The notes under the pieces: generated by a model
What the model saw: only the letters and a program-made list of their open reading frames with translations
What the model was told of the DNA's origin: nothing
The model's database searches: none
Made by a program: the position numbers and the translations under genes
Assembly (NCBI RefSeq): GCF_024611995.1
Contig: NZ_CP102509.1
Span: 4,712,001 to 4,776,000 of the forward strand
Source: Streptomyces sp. NBC_00162
Lineage (GTDB): Bacteria > Actinomycetota > Actinomycetes > Streptomycetales > Streptomycetaceae
Reading direction: 5' to 3'
Length of the DNA stretch: 64,000 nt
In this document: positions 35,147-44,625 of the stretch, piece by piece
Numbering within the stretch: position 1 is the first letter of the stretch
Layout of the letters: each line of letters starts with the position of its first letter

Positions 35147-35821
35147 TCAGCGCGACCGCTTCGCCAGCCGCTCCACGTCCAGCAGGATCACGGCGCGAGC
35201 CTCGAGGCGGAGCCAGCCGCGGCCCGCGAAGTCGGCCAGCGCCTTGTTCACGGTCTCGCGAGAGGCGCCGACGAGCTGCGCGAGCTCCTCCTGCGTGAGG
35301 TCGTGCACCACGTGGATGCCCTCCTCCGACTGCACGCCGAACCGGCGCGACAGGTCGAGGAGCGCCCGCGCCACGCGGCCGGGGACGTCGGAGAAGACCA
35401 GGTCGGACATCTGGTCGTTGGTCTTGCGCAGGCGCCGGGCGACGGCGCGCAGCAGCGCGGTCGCGACCTCGGGCCGGGCGTTGAGCCAGGGCTGGAGGTC
35501 ACCGTGCCCGAGGCCGAGCAGCTTGACCTCGGTCAGCGCGGTGGCGGTGGCGGTGCGCGGGCCCGGGTCGAACAGCGACAGTTCGCCGATCAGCTCACCG
35601 GGGCCGAGGACGGCCAGCATGTTCTCGCGGCCGTCGGGGGAGGTGCGGTGGAGCTTCACCTTGCCCTCGGTCACGACATACAGCCGGTCTCCGGGATCGC
35701 CCTCGTGGAACAGGGCGTCACCGCGTGCGAGGGTCACCTCGCCCATGGAGGCGCGGAGCTCCGCGGCCTGCTCGTCATCGAGCGCCGCGAAGAGCGGGGC
35801 GCGCCGCAGAACGTCGTCCAC
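35147..35821 (-). CDS. crp: Crp/Fnr family global regulator Crp
   Basis: At 224 residues it is the same length as S. coelicolor Crp, which governs germination, growth and antibiotic production. GTG 35821 has AGGAGAGA at 8 bases. The cyclic-nucleotide domain (about residues 10-120) has LGPGELIGELSLFDPGPRTATATA; a helix-turn-helix (about 165-210) has LTQEELAQLVGASRETVNKALADF. It is divergent from nth across 185 bases. An in-frame upstream extension to 35896 is less likely because it lacks a ribosome site. Confidence 0.95.
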   Translation of the reverse strand: MDDVLRRAPLFAALDDEQAAELRASMGEVTLARGDALFHEGDPGDRLYVVTEGKVKLHRTSPDGRENMLAVLGPGELIGELSLFDPGPRTATATALTEVKLLGLGHGDLQPWLNARPEVATALLRAVARRLRKTNDQMSDLVFSDVPGRVARALLDLSRRFGVQSEEGIHVVHDLTQEELAQLVGASRETVNKALADFAGRGWLRLEARAVILLDVERLAKRSR

Positions 35822-36006
35822 GAGTCTCTCTCCTATGTCGACCAGCTCAGGGGACCGGTCTCCCATTTTGCCGGACGGCTCAAACAGTGCGATCAATCAC
35901 TACTAAGGATGCCGGACGGACGCGCGTGCTGTGTGGTGAGAGACCAATCAGGGTGGTGTTACCTGAGGTCCGGGCGGGTGTCAGCGGCCGGGCTTAGGCT
36001 GGCCGG

Positions 36007-36948
36007 GTGTCCAATAAGCCGGTGAGAGCACAGGCCAAGGGGTCCGCAGGAGTGATGGCGGCCCATAATTCAGCCGTGGGCGAACAAGCCCCCGTGAAGG
36101 TGTCCGCGAAGGCTCCGCCCGCCTCCGAGGGCAAAGGTTCGGCCAAGAAACCGGCCGTGAAGCCCTCCGCGGCGAGGCCGGAATCCCGGCTGGCCATGGT
36201 GCGCCGGGCGCGCCGCATCAACCGCGAGCTGGCCGAGATCTATCCGTACGCCCATCCGGAGCTCGACTTCCGCAACCCGTTCGAGCTGCTCGTCGCGACC
36301 GTGCTGTCCGCGCAGACCACGGACCTGCGGGTGAACCAGACGACCCCGGCCCTCTTCGCCGCCTACCCGACCCCCGAGGACATGGCCGCGGCCGCTCCGG
36401 AGGATCTGGAGGAGCTGATCCGGCCGACCGGGTTCTTCCGGGCGAAGTCCAGGTCCCTGCTCGGGCTGTCGCAGGCCCTGCGGGACAACTTCGGCGGGGA
36501 GGTGCCGGGCCGGATCGAGGACCTGGTCACCCTGCCCGGAGTCGGCCGCAAGACGGCCAACGTGGTCCTCGGCAATGCGTTCGGAGTTCCGGGGATCACC
36601 GTGGACACGCACTTCGGCCGGCTGGTGCGCCGCTGGAAGTGGACCGAGCAGGAGGACCCGGAGAAGGTCGAGGCGGAGATCTGCGCGATCTTCCCCAAGA
36701 GCGAGTGGACGATGCTCTCGCACCGCGTCGTCTTCCACGGCCGCCGGATCTGCCACGCGCGCAAGCCCGCCTGCGGGGCCTGCCCGATCGCCCCGCTCTG
36801 CCCGGCGTACGGGGAGGGCGAGACGGACCCGGAGAAGGCGCGGAAGCTGCTGAAGTACGAGAAGGGCGGCCAGCCGGGCCAGCGCCTGACCCCGCCCCCG
36901 GACTACCCGGGCCTCCCGGCTCCGCCCCTGGGCTCCGCCCCGGCCTGA
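36007..36948 (+). CDS. nth: Endonuclease III
   Basis: A 313-residue DNA glycosylase/AP lyase that removes oxidised pyrimidines. After a Lys/Ala-rich, disordered N-terminus (about 60 residues, longer than E. coli Nth) come [13 protein letters not shown], the helix-hairpin-helix with catalytic Lys ([17 protein letters not shown]) and catalytic Asp (VDTHFGRL). The four-cysteine 4Fe-4S loop ([17 protein letters not shown]) follows. GTG 36007 is taken; a start at ATG 36055 would trim the basic tail. The extreme 3' end contains the GGGCTCCGCCCCGG repeat that recurs in intergenic regions. Confidence 0.95.
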   Translation: MSNKPVRAQAKGSAGVMAAHNSAVGEQAPVKVSAKAPPASEGKGSAKKPAVKPSAARPESRLAMVRRARRINRELAEIYPYAHPELDFRNPFELLVATVLSAQTTDLRVNQTTPALFAAYPTPEDMAAAAPEDLEELIRPTGFFRAKSRSLLGLSQALRDNFGGEVPGRIEDLVTLPGVGRKTANVVLGNAFGVPGITVDTHFGRLVRRWKWTEQEDPEKVEAEICAIFPKSEWTMLSHRVVFHGRRICHARKPACGACPIAPLCPAYGEGETDPEKARKLLKYEKGGQPGQRLTPPPDYPGLPAPPLGSAPA

Positions 36949-37068
36949 ATCCGGCCTCGCCGGAGATCGGGGCGTGGGGTTGAGGGCGAGACCCGGCAGC
37001 TGCGCCGCACCTGTGGAACGAATCGGTACCCGCACCGCGTTTGGCGTTGTGGGAAAACACGGACAGGG

Positions 37069-37821
37069 ATGCCTATGACTGGGGCTACGCAGAACCGCCG
37101 GGCCGACGCCGACGCGTCCGAGGCGTCGTACGGCGGCCGGAGCGGCGAGCGTGACGGGACGGCTCTGAGCACCGACGGCCTGCCCGCCTGGCTGGATCCC
37201 GTCGTCGAGGCCGCCCGGACCATAGAGCCGCCCCAGCTGAGCCGGTTCCTGCCGCCCGAGGACGGCCGCGGGCGGCAGTCCGCCGTGCTCGTCCTGTTCG
37301 GCGAAGGGCCCCGCGGGCCCGAGCTGCTGCTCATGGAGCGCGCCGGCACCCTCCGCTCGCACGCGGGCCAGCCGTCCTTCCCCGGCGGCGCCCTCGACCC
37401 GGAGGACGGCGATCCGCACACCACCGGCCCGCTGCGCGCCGCGCTGCGCGAGGCCGAGGAGGAGACCGGGCTCGACCCGTCCGGTGTCCAGCTCTTCGGG
37501 GTGCTGCCCCGGCTCTACATCCCGGTCAGCGAGTTCGTCGTCACCCCGGTCCTCGGCTGGTGGCGCACCCCGAGCCCGATCGGCGCCGTTGACCCGGCCG
37601 AGACGGCCCGCGTCTTCACGGTGCCCGTGGCCGATCTCACGGACCCCGAGCACCGGGTCACGGCCGTCCACCCGAGCGGTCACCTCGGGCCCGGTTTCAC
37701 CGTCGAATCCGCTCTGGTCTGGGGCTTCACCGCCGGGGTGATCGACCGGCTCCTGCACTTCGCCGGGTGGGAACGGCCGTGGGACCGCTCACGTCACGTC
37801 CCGCTCGACTGGCGCGCGTGA
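37069..37821 (+). CDS. Nudix hydrolase, CoA pyrophosphatase-type
   Basis: A 250-residue protein. LLMERAGTLRSHAGQPSFPGGAL (about residues 85-107) is the extended signature of CoA pyrophosphatases. It is followed by RAALREAEEETGL completing the Nudix box, with a short insertion between. It probably hydrolyses CoA and derivatives to phosphopantetheine and 3',5'-ADP. The gap to marP is only 4 bases, so the pair is an operon, as in mycobacteria (Rv3672c-Rv3671c). Confidence 0.9.
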   Translation: MPMTGATQNRRADADASEASYGGRSGERDGTALSTDGLPAWLDPVVEAARTIEPPQLSRFLPPEDGRGRQSAVLVLFGEGPRGPELLLMERAGTLRSHAGQPSFPGGALDPEDGDPHTTGPLRAALREAEEETGLDPSGVQLFGVLPRLYIPVSEFVVTPVLGWWRTPSPIGAVDPAETARVFTVPVADLTDPEHRVTAVHPSGHLGPGFTVESALVWGFTAGVIDRLLHFAGWERPWDRSRHVPLDWRA

Positions 37822-37825
37822 GACG

Positions 37826-39037
37826 GTGACCCACGTGAACGTGCTGGACATCCTGTTGCTGCTCGCTGCCGTGTGGTTCGCGATCGTCGGCTACCGCCAG
37901 GGGTTCGTCGTCGGCATCCTGTCGGTGATCGGCTTCCTCGGCGGTGGCCTCATCGCCGTGTCCCTGATCCCGCTGATCTGGGACCAGGTGACGGACAACG
38001 GCACCCGGGTGTCCACCACGGTCGTCGTGATCGCCGTCGTCGTGATCATCGTCTTCGCCTCGATCGGCCAGGCCCTCACCACCCACCTCGGAAGCCGGCT
38101 CCGCCGCCACATCACCTGGTCACCGGCGCGCGTGCTCGACGCGACCGGCGGAGCCCTGGTCAACGTGGTCGCGATGCTGCTGGTGGCCTGGCTGATCGGC
38201 TCCGCGCTCGCCGGGACGTCACTTCCCACGCTGGGCAAGGAAGTCCGTAATTCCAGGGTGCTCCTGGGCGTGTCGCGGGTGCTGCCCGCACAGGCGAACA
38301 CGTGGTTCTCGGACTTCAGTTCCACCCTGGCGCAGAACGGCTTCCCGCAGGTGTTCAGCCCGTTCTCCAACGAGCCCATCACCGAGGTGAAGGCGCCCGA
38401 TCCGGCGCTCGCCAGCAGCCCGATCACCGAGCAGGCCAAGCGCTCGATCGTGAAGGTCGTCGGCACCGCGCCCAGTTGCAGCAAGGTGCTGGAGGGCACG
38501 GGCTTCGTCTTCGCGCCCGGCAAGGTGATGACCAACGCGCACGTCGTCGGCGGGGTCGGCGAGCCGACCGTGCAGATCGGCGGCGAGGGCAAGCTGTACG
38601 ACGGCAAGGTCGTGCTCTACGACTGGGAGCGCGACATCGCCGTCCTGGACGTGCCCAAGCTGAAGGCGCCGGCGCTGGAGTTCACCGACAGGGACGCGGG
38701 GAGCGGCAGCGACGCGATCGTCGCCGGTTTCCCGGAGAACGGCGCGTACGACGTCCGCTCCGCCCGCGTCCGCGGCCGGATCAACGCCAACGGCCCGGAC
38801 ATCTACCACCGGGGCACCGTCCGGCGCGACGTCTACTCGCTGTACGCGACGGTCCGCCAGGGCAACTCCGGCGGCCCGCTGCTGACGCCCGACGGCAAGG
38901 TGTACGGGGTCGTGTTCGCGAAGTCCCTCGACGACCCGAACACCGGCTACGCCCTGACCGTGGACGAGATCCGCGACGACATCCGGATCGGCCGGAGCGC
39001 CGAACAGCGGGTCGACAGCCAGGGCTGCGCCCTCTGA
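37826..39037 (+). CDS. marP: MarP-like membrane serine protease
   Basis: A 403-residue protein: a CvpA-like region of four membrane helices (about residues 1-140) is joined to an extracytoplasmic trypsin-fold domain. The triad is visible: His in TNAHVVGG, Asp in DIAVLDV and Ser in GNSGGPL. Two Cys (PSCSKVLEG and the C-terminal GCAL) could form the redox-controlling disulfide described in M. tuberculosis MarP (Rv3671c), which is needed for acid resistance. The syntenic position supports the call. Confidence 0.93.
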   Translation: MTHVNVLDILLLLAAVWFAIVGYRQGFVVGILSVIGFLGGGLIAVSLIPLIWDQVTDNGTRVSTTVVVIAVVVIIVFASIGQALTTHLGSRLRRHITWSPARVLDATGGALVNVVAMLLVAWLIGSALAGTSLPTLGKEVRNSRVLLGVSRVLPAQANTWFSDFSSTLAQNGFPQVFSPFSNEPITEVKAPDPALASSPITEQAKRSIVKVVGTAPSCSKVLEGTGFVFAPGKVMTNAHVVGGVGEPTVQIGGEGKLYDGKVVLYDWERDIAVLDVPKLKAPALEFTDRDAGSGSDAIVAGFPENGAYDVRSARVRGRINANGPDIYHRGTVRRDVYSLYATVRQGNSGGPLLTPDGKVYGVVFAKSLDDPNTGYALTVDEIRDDIRIGRSAEQRVDSQGCAL

Positions 39038-39349
39038 GACCGAGACGCCGGGCCCGCGAGGGACCGGCTGGTCATGAGGTCTCTACGTCCGCGGATGACG
39101 CAGGCGCGCCGAGACCCAGAGGGCCCGGCGGCGCAGGATGCGTGGAATCCCGAGGTGGAGGTCGTGGCCGTGCCGGCCGGTCCTCCCGTGGGCGCCCGGC
39201 GTCGCTGCCGAGCGGCGTTCGTGTGCGGTGTCACCGTAGTCGTGCGTCCAGCCCATACTCCGAGCTGTGCCCGTGCCCCATGGTCGGTAACCCCGTACGA
39301 GGCGGCCAATTGGCCTATGCGCGAGGCAATTGAATGCTCGTCATACCGA
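39038..39349. other. Gene-free interval between convergent marP and hydrolase genes
   Basis: 312 bases. I found no supported gene, no strong hairpin and no repeat here; frames open on either strand have atypical composition and no start with a ribosome site. It could be a remnant of a lost gene. Confidence 0.5.
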
Positions 39350-40321
39350 TCAGCGGTCCGGTTCGGGGTCCTTGAGCCAGTTCACCAGCTCGGTCGAGAA
39401 GGCCACCGGGTCCTCCTCGTGCGGGAAGTGCCCGAGACCGTCGAACAGCCGCCACCGGTACGGGGCTTCGACGTACTGCCCGGATCCGGCCGCGCTCCGC
39501 GTGCGCATCACCGGGTCGAGCGAGCCGTGCAGGTGCAGCGTCGGCACGCGCACCGGCCGCTTCATGCGCCGGTTGAACTGGAGGCCGTCGGGCCGTGCCA
39601 TCGACCGCATCATCCACCGGTACGGCTCGATCGAGCAGTGTGCGGTGGAAGGGATGCACATCGCCCGCCGGTACACGGCGAGTGCCTCCTCGTCGGCGCC
39701 GTCCTCCTGGAGCCGCGGACCCGACCAGTCGCGGATCAGCTCCCCCACGAGGGCCCCGTCGTCGGCGACGAGCTGCCGCTCGGGGACGAACGGCCGCTGG
39801 AAGCCCCAGATGTGCGAACTCGCCCGGGTCTGACCGAAGTCGGACAGCATCGCCGAGCGCCAGCGGCGCGGATGCGGCATGGAGGAGACGACCAGGCGGC
39901 GCACCAGCTTGGGCCGCATCACGGCCGCGGTCCAGGCGAGGTAGCCGCCCAGATCGTGCCCGACGAGCGCGGCGTCCGGCTCGCCGAGGGACCGTACGAC
40001 CCCGGTGATGTCGAGCGCCAGATTGGCGGGGTCGTAACCGCGCGGGGTGCGGTCGCTGCCGCCCACTCCGCGCAGGTCCATCGCGACCGCCCGGTAGCCG
40101 GCGTCGGCGAGCGCGGTCAGCTGGTGCCGCCAGGTCCACCAGAACTGCGGGAAGCCGTGCAACAGCAACACCAGCGGCCCGTCACCGAGCTCGGCGACGT
40201 GGAAGCGGGCGCCGTTGGCGGCGACGTCCCGGTGCGTCACCGCCTGACCGCCGGGCAGATCGAGCCGGATCGCCGAGGCGGCGGTGGGCGGATTGCTGGG
40301 GTCCGGCGAGGGCACTGTCAT
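39350..40321 (-). CDS. Alpha/beta hydrolase, epoxide hydrolase-like (EphE-like)
   Basis: A 323-residue hydrolase. The oxyanion motif LLLHGFPQFWWTWRHQL (about residues 50-66) with HGxPxxWW is typical of epoxide hydrolases. The nucleophile Asp is in GHDLGGYLAW, a cap domain lies in the middle, and the catalytic His is in GLGHFPHEE. The syntenic M. tuberculosis gene is ephE (Rv3670). Physiological epoxide unknown. Start ATG overlaps the stop of the upstream holin-like gene by 4 bases. Confidence 0.88.
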   Translation of the reverse strand: MTVPSPDPSNPPTAASAIRLDLPGGQAVTHRDVAANGARFHVAELGDGPLVLLLHGFPQFWWTWRHQLTALADAGYRAVAMDLRGVGGSDRTPRGYDPANLALDITGVVRSLGEPDAALVGHDLGGYLAWTAAVMRPKLVRRLVVSSMPHPRRWRSAMLSDFGQTRASSHIWGFQRPFVPERQLVADDGALVGELIRDWSGPRLQEDGADEEALAVYRRAMCIPSTAHCSIEPYRWMMRSMARPDGLQFNRRMKRPVRVPTLHLHGSLDPVMRTRSAAGSGQYVEAPYRWRLFDGLGHFPHEEDPVAFSTELVNWLKDPEPDR

Positions 40322-40776
40322 GAGGACGAGCGTGCCACACCCACAGCCTTGTCACTCACCGGTCGCTCGTGGGGCTTGACGGTGGCGACGAGGGCGGCGG
40401 TCTGCCTGACCGCCTCGATGGTCTTCACCGGCGGCTTGACCTTCTTGAACTTCACGTAGGCGAGGAGCCCGACCAGGCCCGCGAGCAGCCAGAACGCGAC
40501 GCCGACGATGAGGAAGGACCAGGCGAGCCCGAGCCCGAGGTTATGGATCCCGTAGGCCGCGGCGAAACTCAGTACGGGGAGGGAGAAGAGCAGGAGCACG
40601 CCCGCGGCGATCGCGGCACCGCTGCCGATGCCCGCGCGCTTGACGTCCTGCTTGATCTCCACCTTCGCGAGGGCGATCTCGTCGTGCACCAGGGCCGACA
40701 TCTCGGCGGTGGCCGAGGCGACCAGCTGGCCGAGTGTGCGCTCGGCTCCTTGCGCCCCTTGGTCCACTGCGCTCAT
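40318..40776 (-). CDS. Phage holin superfamily III / Actinobacterial 2-helix membrane protein
   Basis: A 152-residue protein starting ATG 40776 with GGAGAG upstream. A charged helical N-terminus (LVASATAEMSALVHDEIALAKVEIK) precedes two hydrophobic helices (about residues 50-75 and 82-108) and a Lys-rich tail. Despite the family name it is a chromosomal housekeeping gene in actinomycetes, not a prophage remnant; it is linked to the epoxide hydrolase gene, as in mycobacteria (Rv3669). Function unknown. Confidence 0.85.
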   Translation of the reverse strand: MSAVDQGAQGAERTLGQLVASATAEMSALVHDEIALAKVEIKQDVKRAGIGSGAAIAAGVLLLFSLPVLSFAAAYGIHNLGLGLAWSFLIVGVAFWLLAGLVGLLAYVKFKKVKPPVKTIEAVRQTAALVATVKPHERPVSDKAVGVARSSS

Positions 40777-40826
40777 CGCTCTCTCCTTTTGTCGTCTGCC
40801 GCGTCTGTACGCCGTCCTTCGTCAGA

Positions 40827-42236
40827 TCATGCCGGACGGTCGCCCCCGATGCTGGACCCGGCCGCCGCTTCGGCCTGGCGGCGGTGCTCCGCGGCCTTCT
40901 CCTCGTGGATCTTCGCCATCCGCAGGTGGTACGCCGGGGTGTGCTCCTCGTAGATGTCCGGGATGCCGTCGTGGTCCTCGTCGCGCTCCTCGGCCTCGGT
41001 CAGCGCACGGTACTTGCGGTCGCGGAGCTTGAGCAGGACGCAGGCGATCACAGCGGCGATGAGGGAGCCGATCAGGACGGCGGCCTTGATCTCGTCGGTG
41101 AGGATCGGGTCGCCGGCGAAGGCGAGTTCGCCGATCAGCAGCGAGACGGTGAATCCGATCCCGGCGAGCGAGGCGACGGCGAGTACGTCCGGCCAGGCGA
41201 GGTCGTCGTTCAGTTCGGCCTTGGTGAAGCGGGCGGCCAGCCAGGTGCCGCCGAAGATGCCCACCGTCTTGCCGACGACCAGGCCGAGGACCACACCGAG
41301 GGTCTCGGGCCGGGTGAACACCTGGCCGATGGCCTCGTCGGAGAGGGAGACCCCGGCGGCGAAGAGCGCGAAGAGCGGTACGGCGAGACCGGCCGAAATC
41401 GGCCGTACGAGGTGCTCGATGTGCTCGCCGGGGGACTGGGTCTCACCCTCCTTGCGGGTGCAGCGCAGCATCAGGCCCATGGCGACACCGGCGATGGTGG
41501 AGTGGACACCGCTGTTGTACATCAGGCCCCAGACGGCCAGGGCGAGCGGAACGTAGATGTACCAGCCGCGGACGCCCCGGCGCAGCAGGAACCAGAACAG
41601 GGCGAGGCCCACGACCGCGCCGCCGAGGGCCGGGAAGTCGATCTCGCTGGTGAAGAACACCGCGATGATGATGATCGCGAAGAGGTCGTCGACGACGGCG
41701 AGGGTGAGCAGGAACGCGCGCAGGGCGGAGGGCAGTGAGGTGCCGATGACCGCGAGGACGCCGAGCGCGAAGGCGATGTCGGTGGCGGTCGGGACCGCCC
41801 AGCCGCTCATGGAACCGTCGCCGAAGATGTTGACGAGGGCGTAGACCCCGGCGGGGGCGGCCATGCCGCATATCGCGGCGATGACGGGGAGGGCGGCGGC
41901 CTTCGGTTCGCGCAGGTCGCCCGCGACCAGCTCGCGCTTGAGCTCGATGCCGGCCACGAAGAAGAAGATCGCCAGCAGGCCGTCGGCGGCCCAGTGCTGG
42001 ATCGAGAGGTCCAGGCCGAGGAACGCGGGGCCGATGTGGAAGTCCCGGACGGTCTGGTAGCTCTCCGTCAGGGCGGGGGTGTTCGCCCAGATCAGGGCGG
42101 CAACGGCGGCCACGAGAAGCAGAACACCGCCGACGGTCTCGGTGCGCAGGGCGTCGGCGACGAACCGGCGCTCGGGCAGCGAGAGCCGTCCGAGGAACTT
42201 GCGGCTCTGGTGGTCGGTGGGGTTGGGCGCGGCCAC
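40827..42236 (-). CDS. nhaA: Na+/H+ antiporter NhaA
   Basis: A 469-residue antiporter starting GTG 42236. About twelve helices span residues 35-420. The functional aspartate pair lies in a segment equivalent to E. coli Asp163-Asp164 (TLAVVDDLFAIIIIAVFF), with PTATDIAFALGVL before it. A 50-residue hydrophilic C-terminus (EERDEDHDGIPDIYEEHTP) is longer than in E. coli. It exports Na+ for pH and salt tolerance. Its promoter region holds a candidate operator palindrome. Confidence 0.95.
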   Translation of the reverse strand: MAAPNPTDHQSRKFLGRLSLPERRFVADALRTETVGGVLLLVAAVAALIWANTPALTESYQTVRDFHIGPAFLGLDLSIQHWAADGLLAIFFFVAGIELKRELVAGDLREPKAAALPVIAAICGMAAPAGVYALVNIFGDGSMSGWAVPTATDIAFALGVLAVIGTSLPSALRAFLLTLAVVDDLFAIIIIAVFFTSEIDFPALGGAVVGLALFWFLLRRGVRGWYIYVPLALAVWGLMYNSGVHSTIAGVAMGLMLRCTRKEGETQSPGEHIEHLVRPISAGLAVPLFALFAAGVSLSDEAIGQVFTRPETLGVVLGLVVGKTVGIFGGTWLAARFTKAELNDDLAWPDVLAVASLAGIGFTVSLLIGELAFAGDPILTDEIKAAVLIGSLIAAVIACVLLKLRDRKYRALTEAEERDEDHDGIPDIYEEHTPAYHLRMAKIHEEKAAEHRRQAEAAAGSSIGGDRPA

Positions 42237-42319
42237 GGGTGGGACACCTCCGGTTGGTCGACGGCATGACGAATGCAGTTGCCGACCAGACTTCCCGGCG
42301 CACCTAGAGAGTTAAAGAT

Positions 42320-42332
42320 GTCAAATATTGAC
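42320..42332 (-). promoter_or_regulatory. Candidate operator in the nhaA promoter
   Basis: GTCAA-ATA-TTGAC is a perfect interrupted palindrome in a locally AT-rich stretch about 85 bases upstream of nhaA, flanked by AGAGA and TCTCT. On the minus strand the same stretch supplies a TTGAC that could be a -35 element. Confidence 0.4.
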
Positions 42333-42391
42333 GTTTCTCTTACTTTACAGGGTGCGCGCAGTCGTATCGGGTGATCTTCACCTTAAACGGG

Positions 42392-42430
42392 AGGGGGGTG
42401 TCCGGCGCGCTGTGCGCCGGACACCCCCCT
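42392..42430 (-). terminator. Terminator of acs
   Basis: A perfect 17-base stem, AGGGGGGTGTCCGGCGC / GCGCCGGACACCCCCCT, with a 5-base loop. On the minus strand it is followed by CCCGTTTAAGG. Confidence 0.85.
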
Positions 42431-42455
42431 GAGCCGATCGGCCCGTCGGTCCTGC

Positions 42456-44411
42456 TCAGTCCTCGCTGGAAGCGGAGGGCAGCTTGCTCTGGATCAGGTC
42501 CATGACCGAGGAGTCGGCGAGCGTGGTGACGTCGCCGACCGTGCGGTTCTCCGCCACGTCGCGCAGCAGGCGGCGCATGATCTTGCCCGAGCGGGTCTTC
42601 GGCAGCTCCTGGACCGGCAGGATCCGCTTCGGCTTGGCGATCGGGCCGAGCGTGGCACCCACGTGGTTGCGCAGCTCGGCGACCAGGGTGTCGGTCTCCG
42701 AGGCGCTGCCGCGCAGGATGACGAAGGCCACGATGGCCTGGCCGGTGGTCTCGTCGTTGGCGCCGACCACGGCCGCCTCGGCGACCGAGGGGTGCGAGAC
42801 GAGCGCCGACTCGACCTCGGTCGTCGAGATGTTGTGGCCGGACACCAGCATCACGTCGTCCACCCGGCCGAGCAGCCAGATGTCGCCGTCCTCGTCCTTC
42901 TTGGCACCGTCGCCCGCGAAGTACTTGCCCTCGAACCGCGACCAGTAGGTGTCGATGAACCGCTGGTCGTCACCCCAGATGGTGCGCAGCATCGACGGCC
43001 ACGGCTCGGTCAGGACCAGGTAGCCGCCTCCGCCGTTCGGGACCTCGTTCGCCTCGTCGTCCACGACGGTGGCGGAGATCCCGGGCAGCGCGCGCTGCGC
43101 CGAGCCCGGCTTGGTCTCCGTGACGCCGGGCAGCGGGGAGATCATCATCGCGCCGGTCTCGGTCTGCCACCAGGTGTCCACGATCGGGCAGCGGTCGCCG
43201 CCGATGTGCTTGCGGTACCAGATCCAGGCCTCGGGGTTGATCGGCTCGCCGACCGAGCCCAGTACGCGCAGGCTCGACAGGTCGAACTTCGCGGGGATGT
43301 CGTCGCCCCACTTCATGAACGTACGGATGGCCGTGGGCGCCGTGTAGAGGATGGTGACGCCGTACTTCTGCACGACCTCCCAGAACCGGCCCTGGTGCGG
43401 GGTGTCCGGCGTGCCCTCGTACATCACCTGGGTGGCGCCGTTCGCGAGCGGCCCGTAGACGATGTACGAGTGCCCGGTCACCCAGCCGATGTCGGCGGTG
43501 CACCAGTAGACGTCGGTCTCCGGCTTCAGGTCGAAGACCGCGTGGTGGGTGTACGCGGCCTGCGTGAGGTAGCCGCCGGAGGTGTGCAGGATGCCCTTCG
43601 GCTTACCCGTGGTCCCCGAGGTGTAGAGGATGAAGAGCGGGTGCTCGGCGTCGAAGGCCTGCGGGGTGTGCTCGGCGGACTGCCGGCCGACCACGTCGTG
43701 CCACCAGACGTCCCGGCCCTCGGTGAAGGCGGTCTCCTGGCCGGTGCGCTGCACCACCAGCACGTGCTTGACCTGCGGGCACTTGCCGACGGCCTCGTCG
43801 ATGGCCGACTTCAGGGCGGTGGGCTTGCCGCGGCGGTAGCCGCCGTCGGCGGTGATGACCAGTTTGGCGTCCGCGTCCTGGATGCGGGAGGCGACGGCGT
43901 CGGCGGAGAAGCCGCCGAAGACCACGGAGTGCGCGGCGCCGATACGGGCGCACGCGAGCATCGCCACGACCGCCTCGGGGATCATCGGCAGGTAGACGGC
44001 GACGCGGTCCCCGGCCTGGACGCCCAGTTCGGACAGGGCGTTGGCGGCCCTGGAGACCTCGTCCTTGAGCTCGGCGTAGGTGATCGCGCGGCTGTCGCCG
44101 GGCTCGCCCTCGAAGTGGATGGCGACACGGTCGCCGTTGCCGGCCTCGACGTGCCGGTCCACGCAGTTGTACGCGACGTTCAGCTTGCCGTCCGCGAACC
44201 ACTTCGCGAAGGGCGGGTTCGTCCAGTCGAGCGTCTCGGTCGGCTCCGTGGCCCAGGTCAGCCGCCGGGCCTGCTCGGCCCAGAAGCCCAGCCGGTCCGC
44301 GTCGGCCTGTGTGTACGCAGCCTCTTTCACATTGGCGGCGGCGGCCAGATCGGCGGGCGGTGCGAACCGCCGCTCCTCCTTGAGCAGATTGGCCAGGCTT
44401 TCATTGCTCAC
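42456..44411 (-). CDS. acs: Acetyl-CoA synthetase
   Basis: A 651-residue acetate-CoA ligase (AMP-forming). GTG 44411 is chosen because AAGGGA lies 8 bases upstream and the length then matches the family. Motifs are YTSGTTGKPKG (P-loop, about residue 265), WWQTETGAMM, YFAGDGAKKDEDG and the C-terminal TRSGKIMRRLLRD, whose Lys is the regulatory acetylation site. It activates acetate for central metabolism and acetyl-CoA-derived products. Syntenic with M. tuberculosis acs (Rv3667). Confidence 0.97.
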   Translation of the reverse strand: MSNESLANLLKEERRFAPPADLAAAANVKEAAYTQADADRLGFWAEQARRLTWATEPTETLDWTNPPFAKWFADGKLNVAYNCVDRHVEAGNGDRVAIHFEGEPGDSRAITYAELKDEVSRAANALSELGVQAGDRVAVYLPMIPEAVVAMLACARIGAAHSVVFGGFSADAVASRIQDADAKLVITADGGYRRGKPTALKSAIDEAVGKCPQVKHVLVVQRTGQETAFTEGRDVWWHDVVGRQSAEHTPQAFDAEHPLFILYTSGTTGKPKGILHTSGGYLTQAAYTHHAVFDLKPETDVYWCTADIGWVTGHSYIVYGPLANGATQVMYEGTPDTPHQGRFWEVVQKYGVTILYTAPTAIRTFMKWGDDIPAKFDLSSLRVLGSVGEPINPEAWIWYRKHIGGDRCPIVDTWWQTETGAMMISPLPGVTETKPGSAQRALPGISATVVDDEANEVPNGGGGYLVLTEPWPSMLRTIWGDDQRFIDTYWSRFEGKYFAGDGAKKDEDGDIWLLGRVDDVMLVSGHNISTTEVESALVSHPSVAEAAVVGANDETTGQAIVAFVILRGSASETDTLVAELRNHVGATLGPIAKPKRILPVQELPKTRSGKIMRRLLRDVAENRTVGDVTTLADSSVMDLIQSKLPSASSED

Positions 44412-44532
44412 GACATATCCCTTTCCCAGGGTGTCCGTTGTGTCCCCGGCATAGCTCATCAGTCAGCGGCCCGGGTGACAAGAGGTAGCCGAGAATTGGT
44501 TTAGACCTATAGCACGTCCAGGTGCGTGCGAC

Positions 44533-44566
44533 GGCCCCTTCCCGCTGCAGGGTGCGGAAAGGGGCC
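44533..44566 (-). terminator. Terminator downstream of the SulP-carbonic anhydrase gene
   Basis: GGCCCCTTCCCGC pairs with GCGGAAAGGGGCC (12 of 13 bases) around an 8-base loop, 60 bases after the stop and before the acs promoter. Confidence 0.6.
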
Positions 44567-44625
44567 AAGCGATTGCACGGATACCGGAGGGTATCGGTTC
44601 GAACGTGCCGTGATGTCGTCGCGAA

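Noticed and set aside
39074..40459. 461-codon plus-strand frame over the intergenic region and the epoxide hydrolase gene
   Set aside because: It runs antisense through two well-supported genes and has no recognisable domain.
40318..40776. Prophage remnant suggested by the holin-family protein
   Set aside because: It is a conserved chromosomal gene in the block shared with mycobacteria; no other phage gene is present.
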